64,000 nucleotides of DNA from Cupriavidus plantarum (GTDB lineage Bacteria; Pseudomonadota; Gammaproteobacteria; Burkholderiales; Burkholderiaceae). Below, one piece after another: positions 16,852 to 27,134 of the stretch (positions are counted from its first letter, which is position 1; every line of letters begins with the position of its first letter). The stretch covers positions 310,001 through 374,000 of the forward strand of contig NZ_CAJPUX010000003.1 in the NCBI RefSeq assembly GCF_905397285.1. Direction: 5' to 3'. A program made the translations under genes and the position numbers. A model generated the notes under the pieces. That model saw only the letters and a program-made list of their open reading frames with translations. It was not told where the DNA came from and made no database searches.

Positions 16852-17841
16852 TCATGCGAGGGCTCCGCGCAGGGCGAGGGGCAGGGTGAAGGGTAGGGTG
16901 AGGGGCACGCTGGCGGCTGCCAGCGCGAGCCATAGCCATAGCGTGCGGCGCACGAGCTGGAGGCACGCGCGGACGTGGCGGGCGTCGGGGGCTTCGCCGA
17001 AGCCCAGTGGCGGGCGGACTTCCCATTCACCGTGGTAACGCGCCCCGCCACCGAGCGCGACGCCGACCGCGCCCGCGCCCGCGGCCATGACCGGGCCCGC
17101 GTTCGGGCTCGACCATGCACGCGCCTGTGTGCGCCAGCACCGCAGCGCAGGCAGCGTCTTGCCGAGCAGCGCATAGGACAGCGCGGTCAGCCGCGCGGGA
17201 ATCAGGTTGAGCCCGTCGTCGATGCGCGCCGCGGCCCAGCCGAAATGCATCAGCCTGGGCGTGCGATAGCCCCACATCGCATCGAGCGTGTTGGCGAGCC
17301 GGAATGCAATGACCGCCGGCGCGCCGCCGACGAGGAACCAGAACAGCGCCCCGAAAATCGCATCGTTGCCGTTCTCGAGCGCGGACTCGCAGGCGGCGCG
17401 GGCCAGGGCCTCGGTATCGGCATCGGCGGTGTCGCGCGACACGATGCGCGACGTCAGCATGCGCGCCGCGGGCAGGTCGCCAGCGGCGAGGGCGTCAGCG
17501 ATCGGTGCGATATGTTCGGCAAGGCTGCGCGCCCCCAGCGCAAAGTACAGCGCCACCGCATGCAGCAGCCACGCGAGCCACGGCGCATACGGCGTCAGTT
17601 CCCCCAGTACGGCCCACGCCACCACGGAGGGGCCCAGCACGAGCACGGACCATGCGCACAGGCCAAACGCGCGTTGGGTCCATTTGGGACGGGACGGTCG
17701 ATTGAAACGGCGTTCGCAGGCAGCGGCCAGCTTGCCGAAGCCCACCAGCGGATGCCACCGGCGTACCTCGCCGAAACCGCGGTCCAGCAGCACGCCGGCC
17801 AGCGCGGCAGCCACCGTGGCCGCCCAGGACAGCATGACCAT
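16852..17841 (-). CDS. cbiB: Adenosylcobinamide-phosphate synthase
   Basis: A 329-residue inner-membrane enzyme that condenses adenosylcobyric acid with aminopropanol (phosphate) to make cobinamide (phosphate). Motifs include GVLLDRGFGEVRRWHPLVGFG at the N-terminus, SRDTADADTEALARAACESALENGNDAIFGALFWF in the middle, and LDAMWGYRT and DDGLNLIPARLTA. The start is ATG 17841, with ATG 17835 as alternative. The C-terminus ends in a Leu/Pro-rich stretch (VPLTLPFTLPLALRGALA) encoded by purine-rich repeated DNA, possibly another local expansion. It follows cobU after 6 bp. Confidence 0.93.
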   Translation of the reverse strand: MVMLSWAATVAAALAGVLLDRGFGEVRRWHPLVGFGKLAAACERRFNRPSRPKWTQRAFGLCAWSVLVLGPSVVAWAVLGELTPYAPWLAWLLHAVALYFALGARSLAEHIAPIADALAAGDLPAARMLTSRIVSRDTADADTEALARAACESALENGNDAIFGALFWFLVGGAPAVIAFRLANTLDAMWGYRTPRLMHFGWAAARIDDGLNLIPARLTALSYALLGKTLPALRCWRTQARAWSSPNAGPVMAAGAGAVGVALGGGARYHGEWEVRPPLGFGEAPDARHVRACLQLVRRTLWLWLALAAASVPLTLPFTLPLALRGALA

Positions 17842-17847
17842 GCGCGT

Positions 17848-18540
17848 TCAGCCCTTCACATTCACCGGGAGGCCCGCGACGATCAGGCGCACGCGGTCCG
17901 CGGCGGCGGCGAGCTTCTGGTTGAGGCGGCCGAGTTCATCGACGTAGAAGCGCGTGATCGAGCCCGTCGGCACGACGCCGAAGCCGATCTCGTTGGTCAC
18001 GAGGATCACGTTGCCCGGGGTGGTGGGCAGCGCGGCGAGCAGCGCATCGATTTCTTCGGTGAACGCCGGCGGCGGCGTGATCACGCCGTGCTCGGGGTAG
18101 GAGCGGTTCTCGTCGAAGATCAGATTGTTGAGCCACAGCGTGATGCAGTCCACGAGGATGCAGCCCCCGTGGCGTGCGTTGGCATAGATCGCGTCGGCGA
18201 GGTGCACGGGCTCCTCGACGAGCGCCCAGTCGACGGGGCGCCGCGCGCGGTGCAGCGCGATGCGGAGCTCCATTTCCTCGTCGGGCGGGTCGGCGTCGTG
18301 TCGCGCGGTGGCGATGTAGGTCACGGGGCCGCCGGTGGCGGTCGCATGATCGGTCGCGAGCTGCTCCGCGAAGTGGCTCTTGCCGGAACGCGCGCCGCCA
18401 ATCACGAGCGTCAGCTCGCGCGGCGCGACGCCGAGTGCGGCTTCGAGCGGCGCGGTGGCGACGACGGGCTCGCTCGCGCCAGCGGTGGCTAGGGCGTCGG
18501 TGGCGACGGTGGAGGAAATGCCGAGGGCCTTGGTATCCAT
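17848..18540 (-). CDS. cobU: Adenosylcobinamide kinase / adenosylcobinamide-phosphate guanylyltransferase
   Basis: A 230-residue bifunctional CobU/CobP that phosphorylates adenosylcobinamide and then transfers GMP to it. The P-loop GGARSGKS lies at residues 48-55, followed by [41 protein letters not shown] and [14 protein letters not shown]. Most family members are about 180 residues with the P-loop near residue 10; here about 40 Ala/Thr-rich residues precede it. The ATG at 18540 was kept since no in-frame ATG is available just before the core, but a GTG or TTG start closer in is possible. The gene heads the minus-strand run and diverges from cobQ. Confidence 0.92.
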   Translation of the reverse strand: MDTKALGISSTVATDALATAGASEPVVATAPLEAALGVAPRELTLVIGGARSGKSHFAEQLATDHATATGGPVTYIATARHDADPPDEEMELRIALHRARRPVDWALVEEPVHLADAIYANARHGGCILVDCITLWLNNLIFDENRSYPEHGVITPPPAFTEEIDALLAALPTTPGNVILVTNEIGFGVVPTGSITRFYVDELGRLNQKLAAAADRVRLIVAGLPVNVKG

Positions 18541-18631
18541 CCGGCGTATTGTAGCGGTCGCATCGGGCACTCGCATGCATGGATATTGCAGACGCCGCCT
18601 CCCCGAACCGGAGAACGGAGCAAACCGTCCG

Positions 18632-18654
18632 CATGCGGCGATAATTGCCGCATG
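18632..18654 (+). promoter_or_regulatory. Perfect 8-bp hairpin covering the cobQ start codon
   Basis: CATGCGGC (18632-18639) and GCCGCATG (18647-18654) are exact reverse complements separated by seven AT-rich bases (GATAATT). The ATG of cobQ (18652-18654) lies in the right arm, and no Shine-Dalgarno sequence is visible before it. In RNA the hairpin would hide the start codon; as DNA it could be an operator between the divergent cobU and cobQ genes. Confidence 0.6.
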
Positions 18655-20208
18655 ACCGCCCACACCCTCATCCCGTCCCTCCCGCCCTTCCCATACCCCG
18701 CAAGCGCCCTGGGCGGCACCCTGATGGTGCAGGGCACGACGTCCGACGCCGGCAAGAGTACCGTCGTCGCGGGCCTCTGCCGCGTGCTGGCGCGCGCCGG
18801 CGTGAAGGTTGCGCCGTTCAAGCCGCAGAACATGGCGCTCAACAGTGCCGTCACCGTCGACGGCGGAGAAATTGGCCGTGCGCAGGCGCTGCAGGCGCAG
18901 GCTGCCCGCATCGCGCCGCACACCGACATGAACCCCGTGCTGCTGAAACCGAGCAGCGACATTGGCGCGCAGGTCATCATCCATGGCCGTGCGCGCATGG
19001 ACCTCGATGCGCGCGCCTATCACGCGTACAAGCCCACGGCCATGGCCGCCGTGCTGGAAAGCCATGCGCGGCTGCGCGAGGCGTATGGCGTCGTCATGGT
19101 CGAGGGGGCGGGTAGCCCCGCCGAGATCAACCTGCGCGCCCGCGATATTGCGAACATGGGGTTTGCCGAGCGCGTCGATTGCCCCGTCGTGCTCGTGGCC
19201 GATATCGATCGTGGCGGCGTGTTCGCGCATTTGCTCGGCACGCTCGACTGCCTGTCGGAAAGCGAACGCGCGCGCGTGACCGGATTCATCATCAACCGCT
19301 TCCGTGGCGATATCGCGCTGCTGCAACCGGGGCTCGACTGGCTGACCGAGCGGACCGGCAAGCCTGTGTTCGGCGTGCTGCCTTACCTGCATGGCCTGCA
19401 CCTCGATGCCGAGGACGCCGTGGTGGCGACCCAGGGTGCCAAGCATGGCGATACGCTGTTGCGCGTGATCGTGCCCGTGCTGCCGCGGATTTCCAACCAT
19501 ACGGACTTCGACGCTCTGCGGGCGCATCCGGGGGTCGATCTGCGGTTCGTCGGGCCGGGGATGCCCATTCCCCCCGCGGACCTCGTGATCCTGCCGGGCA
19601 GCAAGAGCGTGCGGGCGGATCTGGCCTTCCTGCGCGCGAACGGATGGACGCAGGCGTTGGCGCGGCACCTGCGGTATGGCGGGAAGCTTGTCGGCATCTG
19701 TGGCGGCATGCAGATGCTGGGTCGGCGCGTGCATGACCCGGACGGCCGGGAAGGGCCTGCCGGGACCAGCGATGGACTCGGCCTGCTGGACTTCGACACC
19801 ACGCTCGCGCCCGAAAAACAGTTGCGGCAAGTGAGTGGCCACCTTGCATTGGAGGACGGTACGGCGGCGGTGAAGGGCTACGAGATCCATCTTGGCGTGA
19901 CCGAGGGGCCCGCGTTGGCGCGGCCCGCGTTGTGGATCGGGGAGGAGGCCTGCGTCGGTCGGGCGCGGCCCGATGGGGCGGTGTCCGAGGACGGTCAGGT
20001 GCTGGCGACCTATGTGCATGGGTTATTCGATGACCCGGCCGCCTGCGGGGCGCTGTTGCGATGGGCGGGGCTTGGCGGCGCCGCGGGCGTGGACCTCGAC
20101 GCGTTGCGCGAGGCGTCGATCGAGCGGCTGGCGGACAGCATGGCGACGCATCTGGACCTGCGGACGATGCTCGCGCCGCTAGCCACAGCGTCGGATGGCG
20201 CACGGTGA
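18652..20208 (+). CDS. cobQ: Cobyric acid synthase
   Basis: A 518-residue glutamine-dependent amidotransferase that amidates four side chains of adenosylcobyrinic acid a,c-diamide. The N-terminal ATP-binding domain has [27 protein letters not shown] and [12 protein letters not shown]; the C-terminal class I glutaminase-like domain has [13 protein letters not shown] and the nucleophile cysteine in [13 protein letters not shown], with TYVHGLFDD near the end. Start 18652 (MTAHTL) is chosen because it matches the family length. It is divergent from cobU and the only cob gene on the plus strand in this part, 112 bp from cobU. Confidence 0.95.
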   Translation: MTAHTLIPSLPPFPYPASALGGTLMVQGTTSDAGKSTVVAGLCRVLARAGVKVAPFKPQNMALNSAVTVDGGEIGRAQALQAQAARIAPHTDMNPVLLKPSSDIGAQVIIHGRARMDLDARAYHAYKPTAMAAVLESHARLREAYGVVMVEGAGSPAEINLRARDIANMGFAERVDCPVVLVADIDRGGVFAHLLGTLDCLSESERARVTGFIINRFRGDIALLQPGLDWLTERTGKPVFGVLPYLHGLHLDAEDAVVATQGAKHGDTLLRVIVPVLPRISNHTDFDALRAHPGVDLRFVGPGMPIPPADLVILPGSKSVRADLAFLRANGWTQALARHLRYGGKLVGICGGMQMLGRRVHDPDGREGPAGTSDGLGLLDFDTTLAPEKQLRQVSGHLALEDGTAAVKGYEIHLGVTEGPALARPALWIGEEACVGRARPDGAVSEDGQVLATYVHGLFDDPAACGALLRWAGLGGAAGVDLDALREASIERLADSMATHLDLRTMLAPLATASDGAR

Positions 20209-20384
20209 AGGGCCGAAGCCGGTCCGAAAAGCCATGAGATCCCGCTACACTAACGCGTGGCTTCGGACCGGGCATGGCACGCGTTGACCGGCCCGCCCGG
20301 ACCCACGCGGCCCGAAGCTGTTCCACTTTCGCGGTACGCTTTGCAGCACCCCTAGGCAGCACTCTCGGACAATGGAGGACATTC

Positions 20385-21113
20385 ATGCCGGTAGTCGTGA
20401 TCGCCAATCCCAAGGGCGGTGTGGGCAAGACCACGCTGGCGACCAATCTCGCCGGTTACTTTGCGAGCCAGGGGCACGCGGTGATGCTCGGCGATACCGA
20501 TCGCCAGCAGTCGTCGCGTGCATGGCTGGGGCTGAGGCCGCCGTCGGCGCCGCCCATCCGTAGCTGGGACATCGACGGCGACCATATCGCGCGTCCGCCG
20601 AAGGGCACCACGCACGTGGTGCTCGACACGCCGGCCGGCCTGCATGGCTGGCGATTCCAGGACATCATGAAGCTCGCGCACCGCATCGTGGTGCCGCTGC
20701 AGCCATCGATGTTCGACATCCTCGCCACGCAGGACTTTCTCGCCAGACTGGCCGACGAGCGCCGCGTGCGCCATGGCGAGGTCGCCGTCGGCGTGATCGG
20801 CATGCGCGTGGACAGCCGCACGCGCGCGGCGGAGCAACTGCAACGCTTCGTCGAGGGCGTCGGGTTGCCGGTGCCCGGTTACCTGCGCGATACGCAGAAC
20901 TACGTCCAGCTGGCCGCGCACGGGCTCACGCTATGGGACGTCGCGCCCTCGCGCGTGGCCCGTGATCGCGAGCAATGGCAGCCTGTCGTGCGGTGGGTGG
21001 AGACAGGCAGGGTGGAGACGGGCACGGAGGACGCGAGCCCGGTGCGGGCCGCCGCGGCCCATCGCCCGCCGCCCCAGCCCCCTTCGCACCCTACGCGCGC
21101 GACCCCCCACTAA
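20385..21113 (+). CDS. ParA-like P-loop ATPase (orphan)
   Basis: A 242-residue MinD/ParA-superfamily ATPase. The deviant Walker A KGGVGKTTLATNLA begins near residue 10; DTDRQQSSRAW and VVLDTPAGLHGW follow as Walker A' and B regions. GGAGG eleven bases before ATG 20385 fixes the start; the earlier in-frame codon at 20274 is unlikely. No parB, minC or chemotaxis gene is adjacent, so the cargo is unknown. The C-terminal 35 residues are Pro/Ala/Thr-rich and look disordered. The 3' end overlaps the convergent acetyltransferase gene by 23 bp. A 10-11 bp inverted repeat (20218-20228 with 20262-20272) flanks a possible -10 (TACACT) upstream. Confidence 0.88.
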   Translation: MPVVVIANPKGGVGKTTLATNLAGYFASQGHAVMLGDTDRQQSSRAWLGLRPPSAPPIRSWDIDGDHIARPPKGTTHVVLDTPAGLHGWRFQDIMKLAHRIVVPLQPSMFDILATQDFLARLADERRVRHGEVAVGVIGMRVDSRTRAAEQLQRFVEGVGLPVPGYLRDTQNYVQLAAHGLTLWDVAPSRVARDREQWQPVVRWVETGRVETGTEDASPVRAAAAHRPPPQPPSHPTRATPH

Positions 21114-21660
21114 GCTTTGCCAGTAGCGCCTCCGGATCCTGCCAGGTGACCCGCCGCACGAGCACCATATGGTCGGTGCCCGGAAACGGGTCCTCGAAGG
21201 CGGGCGCTTCCTCGCCGCCCAGCGCGCGGTAGAACGCGCGCGCCTGTGTGTTGCCGTCGAGCACATACAGGAACAGCGGCTTGCCGGGCCATTGCTCGAT
21301 CGTGCGTCGCACGCAATGGGCCATCAGCCGCTTACCATAACCGCCGCCGTGATAGGCCGGCATGACGTGCAGGTTATCGAGATAGACGCCGTAACCGGGT
21401 TCGGCCAGCGGCATGAGGCAGCAGAAGCCCGCGGGCTCGCCATCGACACGCAGGATGGTGACTTCGATGGGCGCCTCCGCGCCCTCGAGCATGCGCGCGC
21501 GCCAGGTGGCCAGCCGCTCGGCCGGCGCGTGGGATTCCAGATAGGTGGCCGGGATCAGCCCGGCATAGGCATGGCGCCAGCTATCGCTGTGCAGCCGGGC
21601 CAGCAGGTCGGCGTCCGCGGGCAGGGCGGCGTCGAGTGTGATGCGGTGTGACGTGGGCAT
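21091..21660 (-). CDS. GNAT family N-acetyltransferase
   Basis: A 189-residue single-domain GNAT acetyltransferase. The acetyl-CoA-binding segment reads YLDNLHVMPAYHGGGYGKRLMAHCV (core G-G-G-Y-G-K) and is followed by PLFLYVLDGNTQARAFYRALGGEE, the usual fifth strand and last helix. LHSDSWRHAYAGLIP near the N-terminus is typical of the subgroup that resembles ribosomal-protein or small-molecule acetyltransferases. The start is ATG 21660 (MPTSHRI); upstream in-frame codons would add non-homologous sequence. The substrate cannot be predicted. Confidence 0.88.
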   Translation of the reverse strand: MPTSHRITLDAALPADADLLARLHSDSWRHAYAGLIPATYLESHAPAERLATWRARMLEGAEAPIEVTILRVDGEPAGFCCLMPLAEPGYGVYLDNLHVMPAYHGGGYGKRLMAHCVRRTIEQWPGKPLFLYVLDGNTQARAFYRALGGEEAPAFEDPFPGTDHMVLVRRVTWQDPEALLAKLSGGSRA

Positions 21661-21809
21661 GACGTAAACGTGGAGATAAGGCGTAAAGCGAACTGCACCG
21701 CGCGGATCATACGGTACTGCTAGAATCGCGAATCCTTCGCATTTGCATTTCCGGATCGCCAATACCGGCATCCTACGCCCACCCCGTTCCGCCGATAGCT
21801 TTCGCCCCC

Positions 21810-23009
21810 ATGGTTTCCGGTCGCCTGCGCACAGTTCTCATCAAGGTTCACCTGTATATCGGCCTGTCCTTCGGGCTGTTGTTCGTGCTGCTGGGCCTGA
21901 CGGGCACCGCCATCGCCTGGCGCGACGAACTCGACGCGGCCCTCAATCCGGACCTGCTCGTCTCGTCGGCGCCCGCCCGCATCCCCGTCGGTGGTCCCTC
22001 GATTGATGCCATCTATCGAAAGCTCACCGCCGATCCGCACTACGGGCGTCCCAACACGCTGATGCTGCCGATGCACGAGGAAGGCGTGTTTATCGCGGCC
22101 TATCCGATCAAGGGGCCGTCGGCCGGTCCGGGGCGCTCGCGGCAGGTCATGATCGACCCGATCACGCTGGAGGTGAAGGGCGAGCGGCTATGGGGCGTGC
22201 CGGGGCTGTCGCGCCAGCAACTGCTGCCGACGCTGTTCCATCTGCACCGCTATCTGCTGACCGGCGACACGGGCAAGACCATCATCGGCATCACGGGGAT
22301 GGTGGTCCTGATCACGGTCTTCGTGGGTCTGGCGCTGTGGTGGCCGAAGCGGAACCGGCGCTCGTGGCTGCAGGCGGTGCGCATCACGCACGGCGGCTCG
22401 TGGTCGCGCTTCAATTTCTCGCTGCACCGCGCGGGGGGCCTCTTCATCGCGCCCGTGATGCTGGTGAGCGCGTTCTCGGGCTGGTATCTGAATCTGCCGA
22501 AATGGGTGACGCCGATCATCTCCAGCGTGATGACCGTGTCGCCGCCGGTGAAGCATCACTCGGCGCCGGCCGCGCCCGATGCGGAGACGCTGTCGCCCGC
22601 GCTGGCCGTGGCGGCCGCGGAACGAGAGTTTCCCGGCGCGCTGGTCACGCGCGTGAGCCTGCCGCGCAAGGCGGGCGATACCTACGAGATCCGCCTGCGC
22701 CAGCCCGGCGAGATTCGTCAGGATTCAGGCGCCACGCGCCTCTGGCTCGATGCCCACACCGGGCAGCGCGTCGCCGTGCGGGACCCGAAGCAGGCCGCGT
22801 CCGGCGATACGTTCATCAACTGGCTGTTCCCGTTGCACACGGGCGAGGCGTTCGGGGTTCCCGGGCGCGCCTTCATGACGCTCTACGGCCTGACGCCGCT
22901 GGCGTTCGCGCTCACGGGCATCCTGATCTGGTGGAAGCGCCGCACCGGCCATCGCCGGCACCTGCAGCGCGAAGCGGAGCGCGCGCGCGGCAAGCTCAAG
23001 CGCGCGTGA
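21810..23009 (+). CDS. PepSY-associated transmembrane (PiuB-like) protein
   Basis: A 399-residue inner-membrane protein with four long hydrophobic segments, near residues 13-35, 160-178, 205-225 and 350-372. It has the iron-regulated PepSY TM family layout: KVHLYIGLSFGLLFVLLGLTG at the start, LHRYLL, VGLALWWPKR, and FSLHRAGGLFIAPVML. The closing segment has PLHTGEAFGVPGR and LTGILIWWKRR. The conserved histidines in the helices are typical heme ligands of this ferric-reductase-like group. A role in siderophore or metal reduction is inferred from the family. A TAGAAT -10-like hexamer lies about 90 bp upstream; no neighbour hints at the substrate. Confidence 0.87.
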   Translation: MVSGRLRTVLIKVHLYIGLSFGLLFVLLGLTGTAIAWRDELDAALNPDLLVSSAPARIPVGGPSIDAIYRKLTADPHYGRPNTLMLPMHEEGVFIAAYPIKGPSAGPGRSRQVMIDPITLEVKGERLWGVPGLSRQQLLPTLFHLHRYLLTGDTGKTIIGITGMVVLITVFVGLALWWPKRNRRSWLQAVRITHGGSWSRFNFSLHRAGGLFIAPVMLVSAFSGWYLNLPKWVTPIISSVMTVSPPVKHHSAPAAPDAETLSPALAVAAAEREFPGALVTRVSLPRKAGDTYEIRLRQPGEIRQDSGATRLWLDAHTGQRVAVRDPKQAASGDTFINWLFPLHTGEAFGVPGRAFMTLYGLTPLAFALTGILIWWKRRTGHRRHLQREAERARGKLKRA

Positions 23010-23048
23010 TGGGAGGCGTCAGTCTGCGGGGCAGGCTGGCCCGGCCGC

Positions 23049-24035
<987 letters not shown>

Positions 24036-24917
24036 TCAGGTCGGCGTGTACGCCAATCGCACATAAATTGGCGCGAACGGCTCGGCCTGCGTGATCTCGA
24101 CCAGCGACTCGCGCGACAGCTCGAGCATCGCGATGAAGTTCACGACGACCACGGGCACGCCCTTGCCGGAGCGGATCGCTTCGTCGAACAGCTCCGTGAA
24201 TTCCATGAACCGCGCATGCTGGAGCCGGCGCAGGATCTGGCTCATGTGCTCGCGCACGGACAGTTCCTCGCGCGAGATCTTGTGGTGCTGGTTGAGCTTG
24301 GCGCGCTTGAGCACGTCCGCCCATGCGGACTGCAGGTCGATCGTCTCGACCTCGGGGAAGCGCGGCGCCAGGCTTTGCTCGATGAACACCTGCGAGCGCA
24401 GGAAGTCGCGGCCGAGCTGCGGCACGTGGTCGAGGCGCTGCGCGGCGAGTTTCATCTGCTCGTACTCGAGCAGGCGGCGCACGAGTTCCGCGCGCGGATC
24501 CTCGGCTTCCTCGTCGCTGTCGGCCTTCTTGACCGGCAGCAGCATGCGCGACTTGATCTCGATGAGCATCGCGGCCATCAGCAGATACTCGGCCGCGAGT
24601 TCGAGGTTGCTCTTGCGGATTTCGTCGACGTACAGAAGATACTGCCGCGTCACCTGGGACATTGGAATGTCCAGGACGTTGAAGTTCTGCTTGCGGATCA
24701 GGTACAGCAGCAGGTCGAGCGGACCTTCGAATGCCTCGAGAAAGATCTCGAGCGCATCGGGCGGGATGTACAGGTCCTGCGGCAGCTTGAACAGCGGCTC
24801 GCCATAGAGGCGCGCGAACGCGAGCCCATCGACCATCTCGGCCGGGCCCGCTGTGCCGCCGGAACCGGGAGCCACGCTGGGCAGCTCCACCGGCAGGGTC
24901 AGCTTTTCCTGAGACAA
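24036..24917 (-). CDS. scpA: Segregation and condensation protein A
   Basis: A ~293-residue ScpA, the kleisin subunit of the SMC-ScpA-ScpB chromosome condensation complex. The conserved N-terminal SMC-binding region reads LEAFEGPLDLLLYLIRKQNFNVLDIPM, followed by EYLLMAAMLIEIKSRMLLP and the acidic linker. The C-terminal winged-helix region contains FTELFDEAIRSGKGVPVVVVNFIAMLEL. The start is uncertain: a TTG at 24917 lies two bases past the DUF3460 stop, an ATG at 24836 would remove 27 residues that look dispensable. No scpB is adjacent. Confidence 0.93.
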   Translation of the reverse strand: MSQEKLTLPVELPSVAPGSGGTAGPAEMVDGLAFARLYGEPLFKLPQDLYIPPDALEIFLEAFEGPLDLLLYLIRKQNFNVLDIPMSQVTRQYLLYVDEIRKSNLELAAEYLLMAAMLIEIKSRMLLPVKKADSDEEAEDPRAELVRRLLEYEQMKLAAQRLDHVPQLGRDFLRSQVFIEQSLAPRFPEVETIDLQSAWADVLKRAKLNQHHKISREELSVREHMSQILRRLQHARFMEFTELFDEAIRSGKGVPVVVVNFIAMLELSRESLVEITQAEPFAPIYVRLAYTPT

Positions 24918-24918
24918 C

Positions 24919-25110
24919 TCAGTTGTCGAGCGAGTAGACGTACGGCTTCTGGGCCACGCGCGACTCGGCGGCGCGCTCGCGCTCCTCGAGATCGATCGGC
25001 GACTTGTCCCACAGCAGGGAACGGCCTTCACGTTGTTCCGACTCGAGCGCGGGACGCTCCTTCTTGAGGGTCTTGAGGAACTGGGTGATGTCCGATTCGT
25101 ACATGGCCAT
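24919..25110 (-). CDS. DUF3460 family small protein
   Basis: A 63-residue protein matching the small DUF3460 family of betaproteobacteria: MYESDITQFLKTLKKERPALE near the start, then GRSLLWDKSPIDLEERERAAESRV. It is predicted to be mostly helical and charged, without signal peptide or membrane segment. The start is ATG 25110, or ATG 25104 two codons later, which begins exactly at MYESD. Its stop abuts the scpA start, suggesting translational coupling. The function is unknown. Confidence 0.88.
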   Translation of the reverse strand: MAMYESDITQFLKTLKKERPALESEQREGRSLLWDKSPIDLEERERAAESRVAQKPYVYSLDN

Positions 25111-25310
25111 GATGAAACCTGTGCCCGGCGGGGGCGAGTTGGTGTGGTGGGGCTGGATTTTACCGTATCGGCGCCGTTCGCTGACGAAATTGCGCGGAAT
25201 CGGCATCCGGCGCCCGCCGTCGCCCTGAAAGCCGCCTCCGTGGCCGATTTGTCGCAGTCGCGGGGCGCCGGGTGTGGTCAAATAGCGACTTCGCTGGTTC
25301 GATCTGACGG

Positions 25311-27134
25311 ATGACGAGAGACCGGGGCCGCCGCGCCGCCACGACCCTTCTTCTACGCTTGTTACGGCCCCCCCGGGCCGCATCGTTCCCACGCGCGGCG
25401 CTCGTGCTGCTATGCGCGTGCGCATTGCACGCGGCGCCCGCCGCCGCGACCTACAAGGTGGAAGTGGACGCGCCGAAGCCGCTCGAGGACATCCTCAAGG
25501 AGCATCTGGACCTGGCCCGGTACGCCAGCCGCACGGACCTGTCCGATGACCAGTTCCAGTACATGGTGGAAACCGTCGGCGACCAGGTGCGCCAGTTCGC
25601 GTCCACCGAGGGCTGGTTCGACCCGACCACGACCGCGCGCGTGGAGGGCGAGGGGAACAGCCGCGTCGTCCATGTGACAGTCGATGCCGGGGCCCGCACG
25701 CTGATCCGCAGCGTCGATGTGTCGGTAACCGGCCCGGCCGCCACGCAATCGCCGGAGCAGGTGGCCGAGATGCGCGCCAAATGGGGGCTGCCCGTCGGCG
25801 ACCCGTTCCGGCAGTCCGACTGGGACAAGGCAAAGGAAGACGCGCTGCTGACGCTGCAGAGCAAAAGCTACTACGGGGCGAAGCTCGCGTCCTCCCGCGC
25901 GCGGGTGGAAGCGGACGAGCATGCGGCGGACCTGACCGCAAAGTACGACAGCGGTCCGGCCTATATCCTCGGCCCCGTCAGGATTTCGGGGACGCGCCGC
26001 TATCCCGAGCAGATCATCCGCAACGTCAATCCGTTGTCCGAGGGCGAGCCCTATCGCGTGGAGCGGCTGCTGGAGCTCCAGCGCGCGATCCAGAACCAGC
26101 CGTACTTCTCCAACGCGCAGGTGGACCTCGAGGATCCGGAGCCCGACGCGGACAAGCCGGGCACCGTGATCGCGCCCGTGAGCGTGCGCGTGCGCGAGTA
26201 TCCGGTGCACCGGCTCACCTCCGGTGTCGGTTTCACGACGGACACCGGCGCGCAGGTGGAAGGGCGCTACTCCTACTACAACCTGTTCAACCGCGCGTGG
26301 GTCTTCGACTCGCAGGCGCGGATCGAACAGAAGCGCCAGTATGCGTTTCTGGAGACGGCGATGCCGCCGGACTCGCACACCTACCGCAACAGCCTGTACG
26401 GCAGCTACGAACGCACGATCGACATCGAGAGCACCGACCTGACGAGCTGGCGTACCGGCCTCAAGCGCTCGCGATCGCGCGAGAAGTACGACACCACGTG
26501 GTCGCTTGACTTCTATTACGACAACCTGCTGCCGTATGGGCAGGAGGCGCAGATCTCCAAGGCGCTGGTGCCCGCATTCGCGTGGACGCGCCGCGATGTG
26601 GACAACCCCGTGTTCCCGCGCCGGGGCAACGTGATCAACACGCAGGTCGGCGTGGCGGCCAAGCATGTGCTGTCGGATGCCACGTTCCTGCGGCTCTATG
26701 GCCGCATCCGCCAGTACGTGCCCGTGGGCACGCGCGACCTGTTCATCGCGCGGCTCGAACTTGGCGCGGACCTGACCTCGTCCGATCCGGCCAAGGTGCC
26801 CGCCTCGCTGCGGTTCCGCGCGGGCGGCACCGATTCGATCCGCGGCTACAGCTATCAGTCCATCGGCACGCCGAACGGCGCGAGCGTGCTCCCCGCCCGC
26901 TATCTCGGCACCGGCAGTCTCGAGTACCAGTACTGGTTCAAGCCCGACTGGGGCGTAGCGGTATTCTGGGACGTGGGCACGGCGACCAATTCGATACAGG
27001 GCATCACGCTGTACAACGGCGTGGGGGTCGGCGCGCGCTGGCGCAGCCCGGTGGGTCCGCTGCAGCTCGATCTCGGCTACGGTATCCAGCAGAACCAATT
27101 CCGGCCGCATATCTCGCTGGGGGTGGCGTTCTGA
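25311..27134 (+). CDS. tamA: Translocation and assembly module outer-membrane protein TamA
   Basis: A 607-residue Omp85-superfamily protein. A signal peptide of about 46 residues ends near AAPAAATY; the N-terminal third holds three POTRA-like repeats, the last including YILGPVRISGTRRYPEQIIRNV and LLELQRAIQNQPYFSNAQVDL. The rest is a 16-strand barrel with the lid-loop motif FRAGGTDSIRGY and a terminal HISLGVAF ending in Phe, as needed for BAM recognition. TamA works with TamB in inserting a subset of outer-membrane proteins. The stop overlaps the tamB start (TGATG at 27132-27136). Confidence 0.95.
   Translation: MTRDRGRRAATTLLLRLLRPPRAASFPRAALVLLCACALHAAPAAATYKVEVDAPKPLEDILKEHLDLARYASRTDLSDDQFQYMVETVGDQVRQFASTEGWFDPTTTARVEGEGNSRVVHVTVDAGARTLIRSVDVSVTGPAATQSPEQVAEMRAKWGLPVGDPFRQSDWDKAKEDALLTLQSKSYYGAKLASSRARVEADEHAADLTAKYDSGPAYILGPVRISGTRRYPEQIIRNVNPLSEGEPYRVERLLELQRAIQNQPYFSNAQVDLEDPEPDADKPGTVIAPVSVRVREYPVHRLTSGVGFTTDTGAQVEGRYSYYNLFNRAWVFDSQARIEQKRQYAFLETAMPPDSHTYRNSLYGSYERTIDIESTDLTSWRTGLKRSRSREKYDTTWSLDFYYDNLLPYGQEAQISKALVPAFAWTRRDVDNPVFPRRGNVINTQVGVAAKHVLSDATFLRLYGRIRQYVPVGTRDLFIARLELGADLTSSDPAKVPASLRFRAGGTDSIRGYSYQSIGTPNGASVLPARYLGTGSLEYQYWFKPDWGVAVFWDVGTATNSIQGITLYNGVGVGARWRSPVGPLQLDLGYGIQQNQFRPHISLGVAF

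Noticed and set aside
17848..20019. Long cobU frame extending across cobQ
   Set aside because: Only the last 230 residues are CobU; the rest is antisense to cobQ and has shadow composition.
20218..20272. Inverted repeat behind cobQ as a terminator
   Set aside because: The arms are 33 bases apart and no T run follows. It may be an operator, but evidence is too thin for a separate call.
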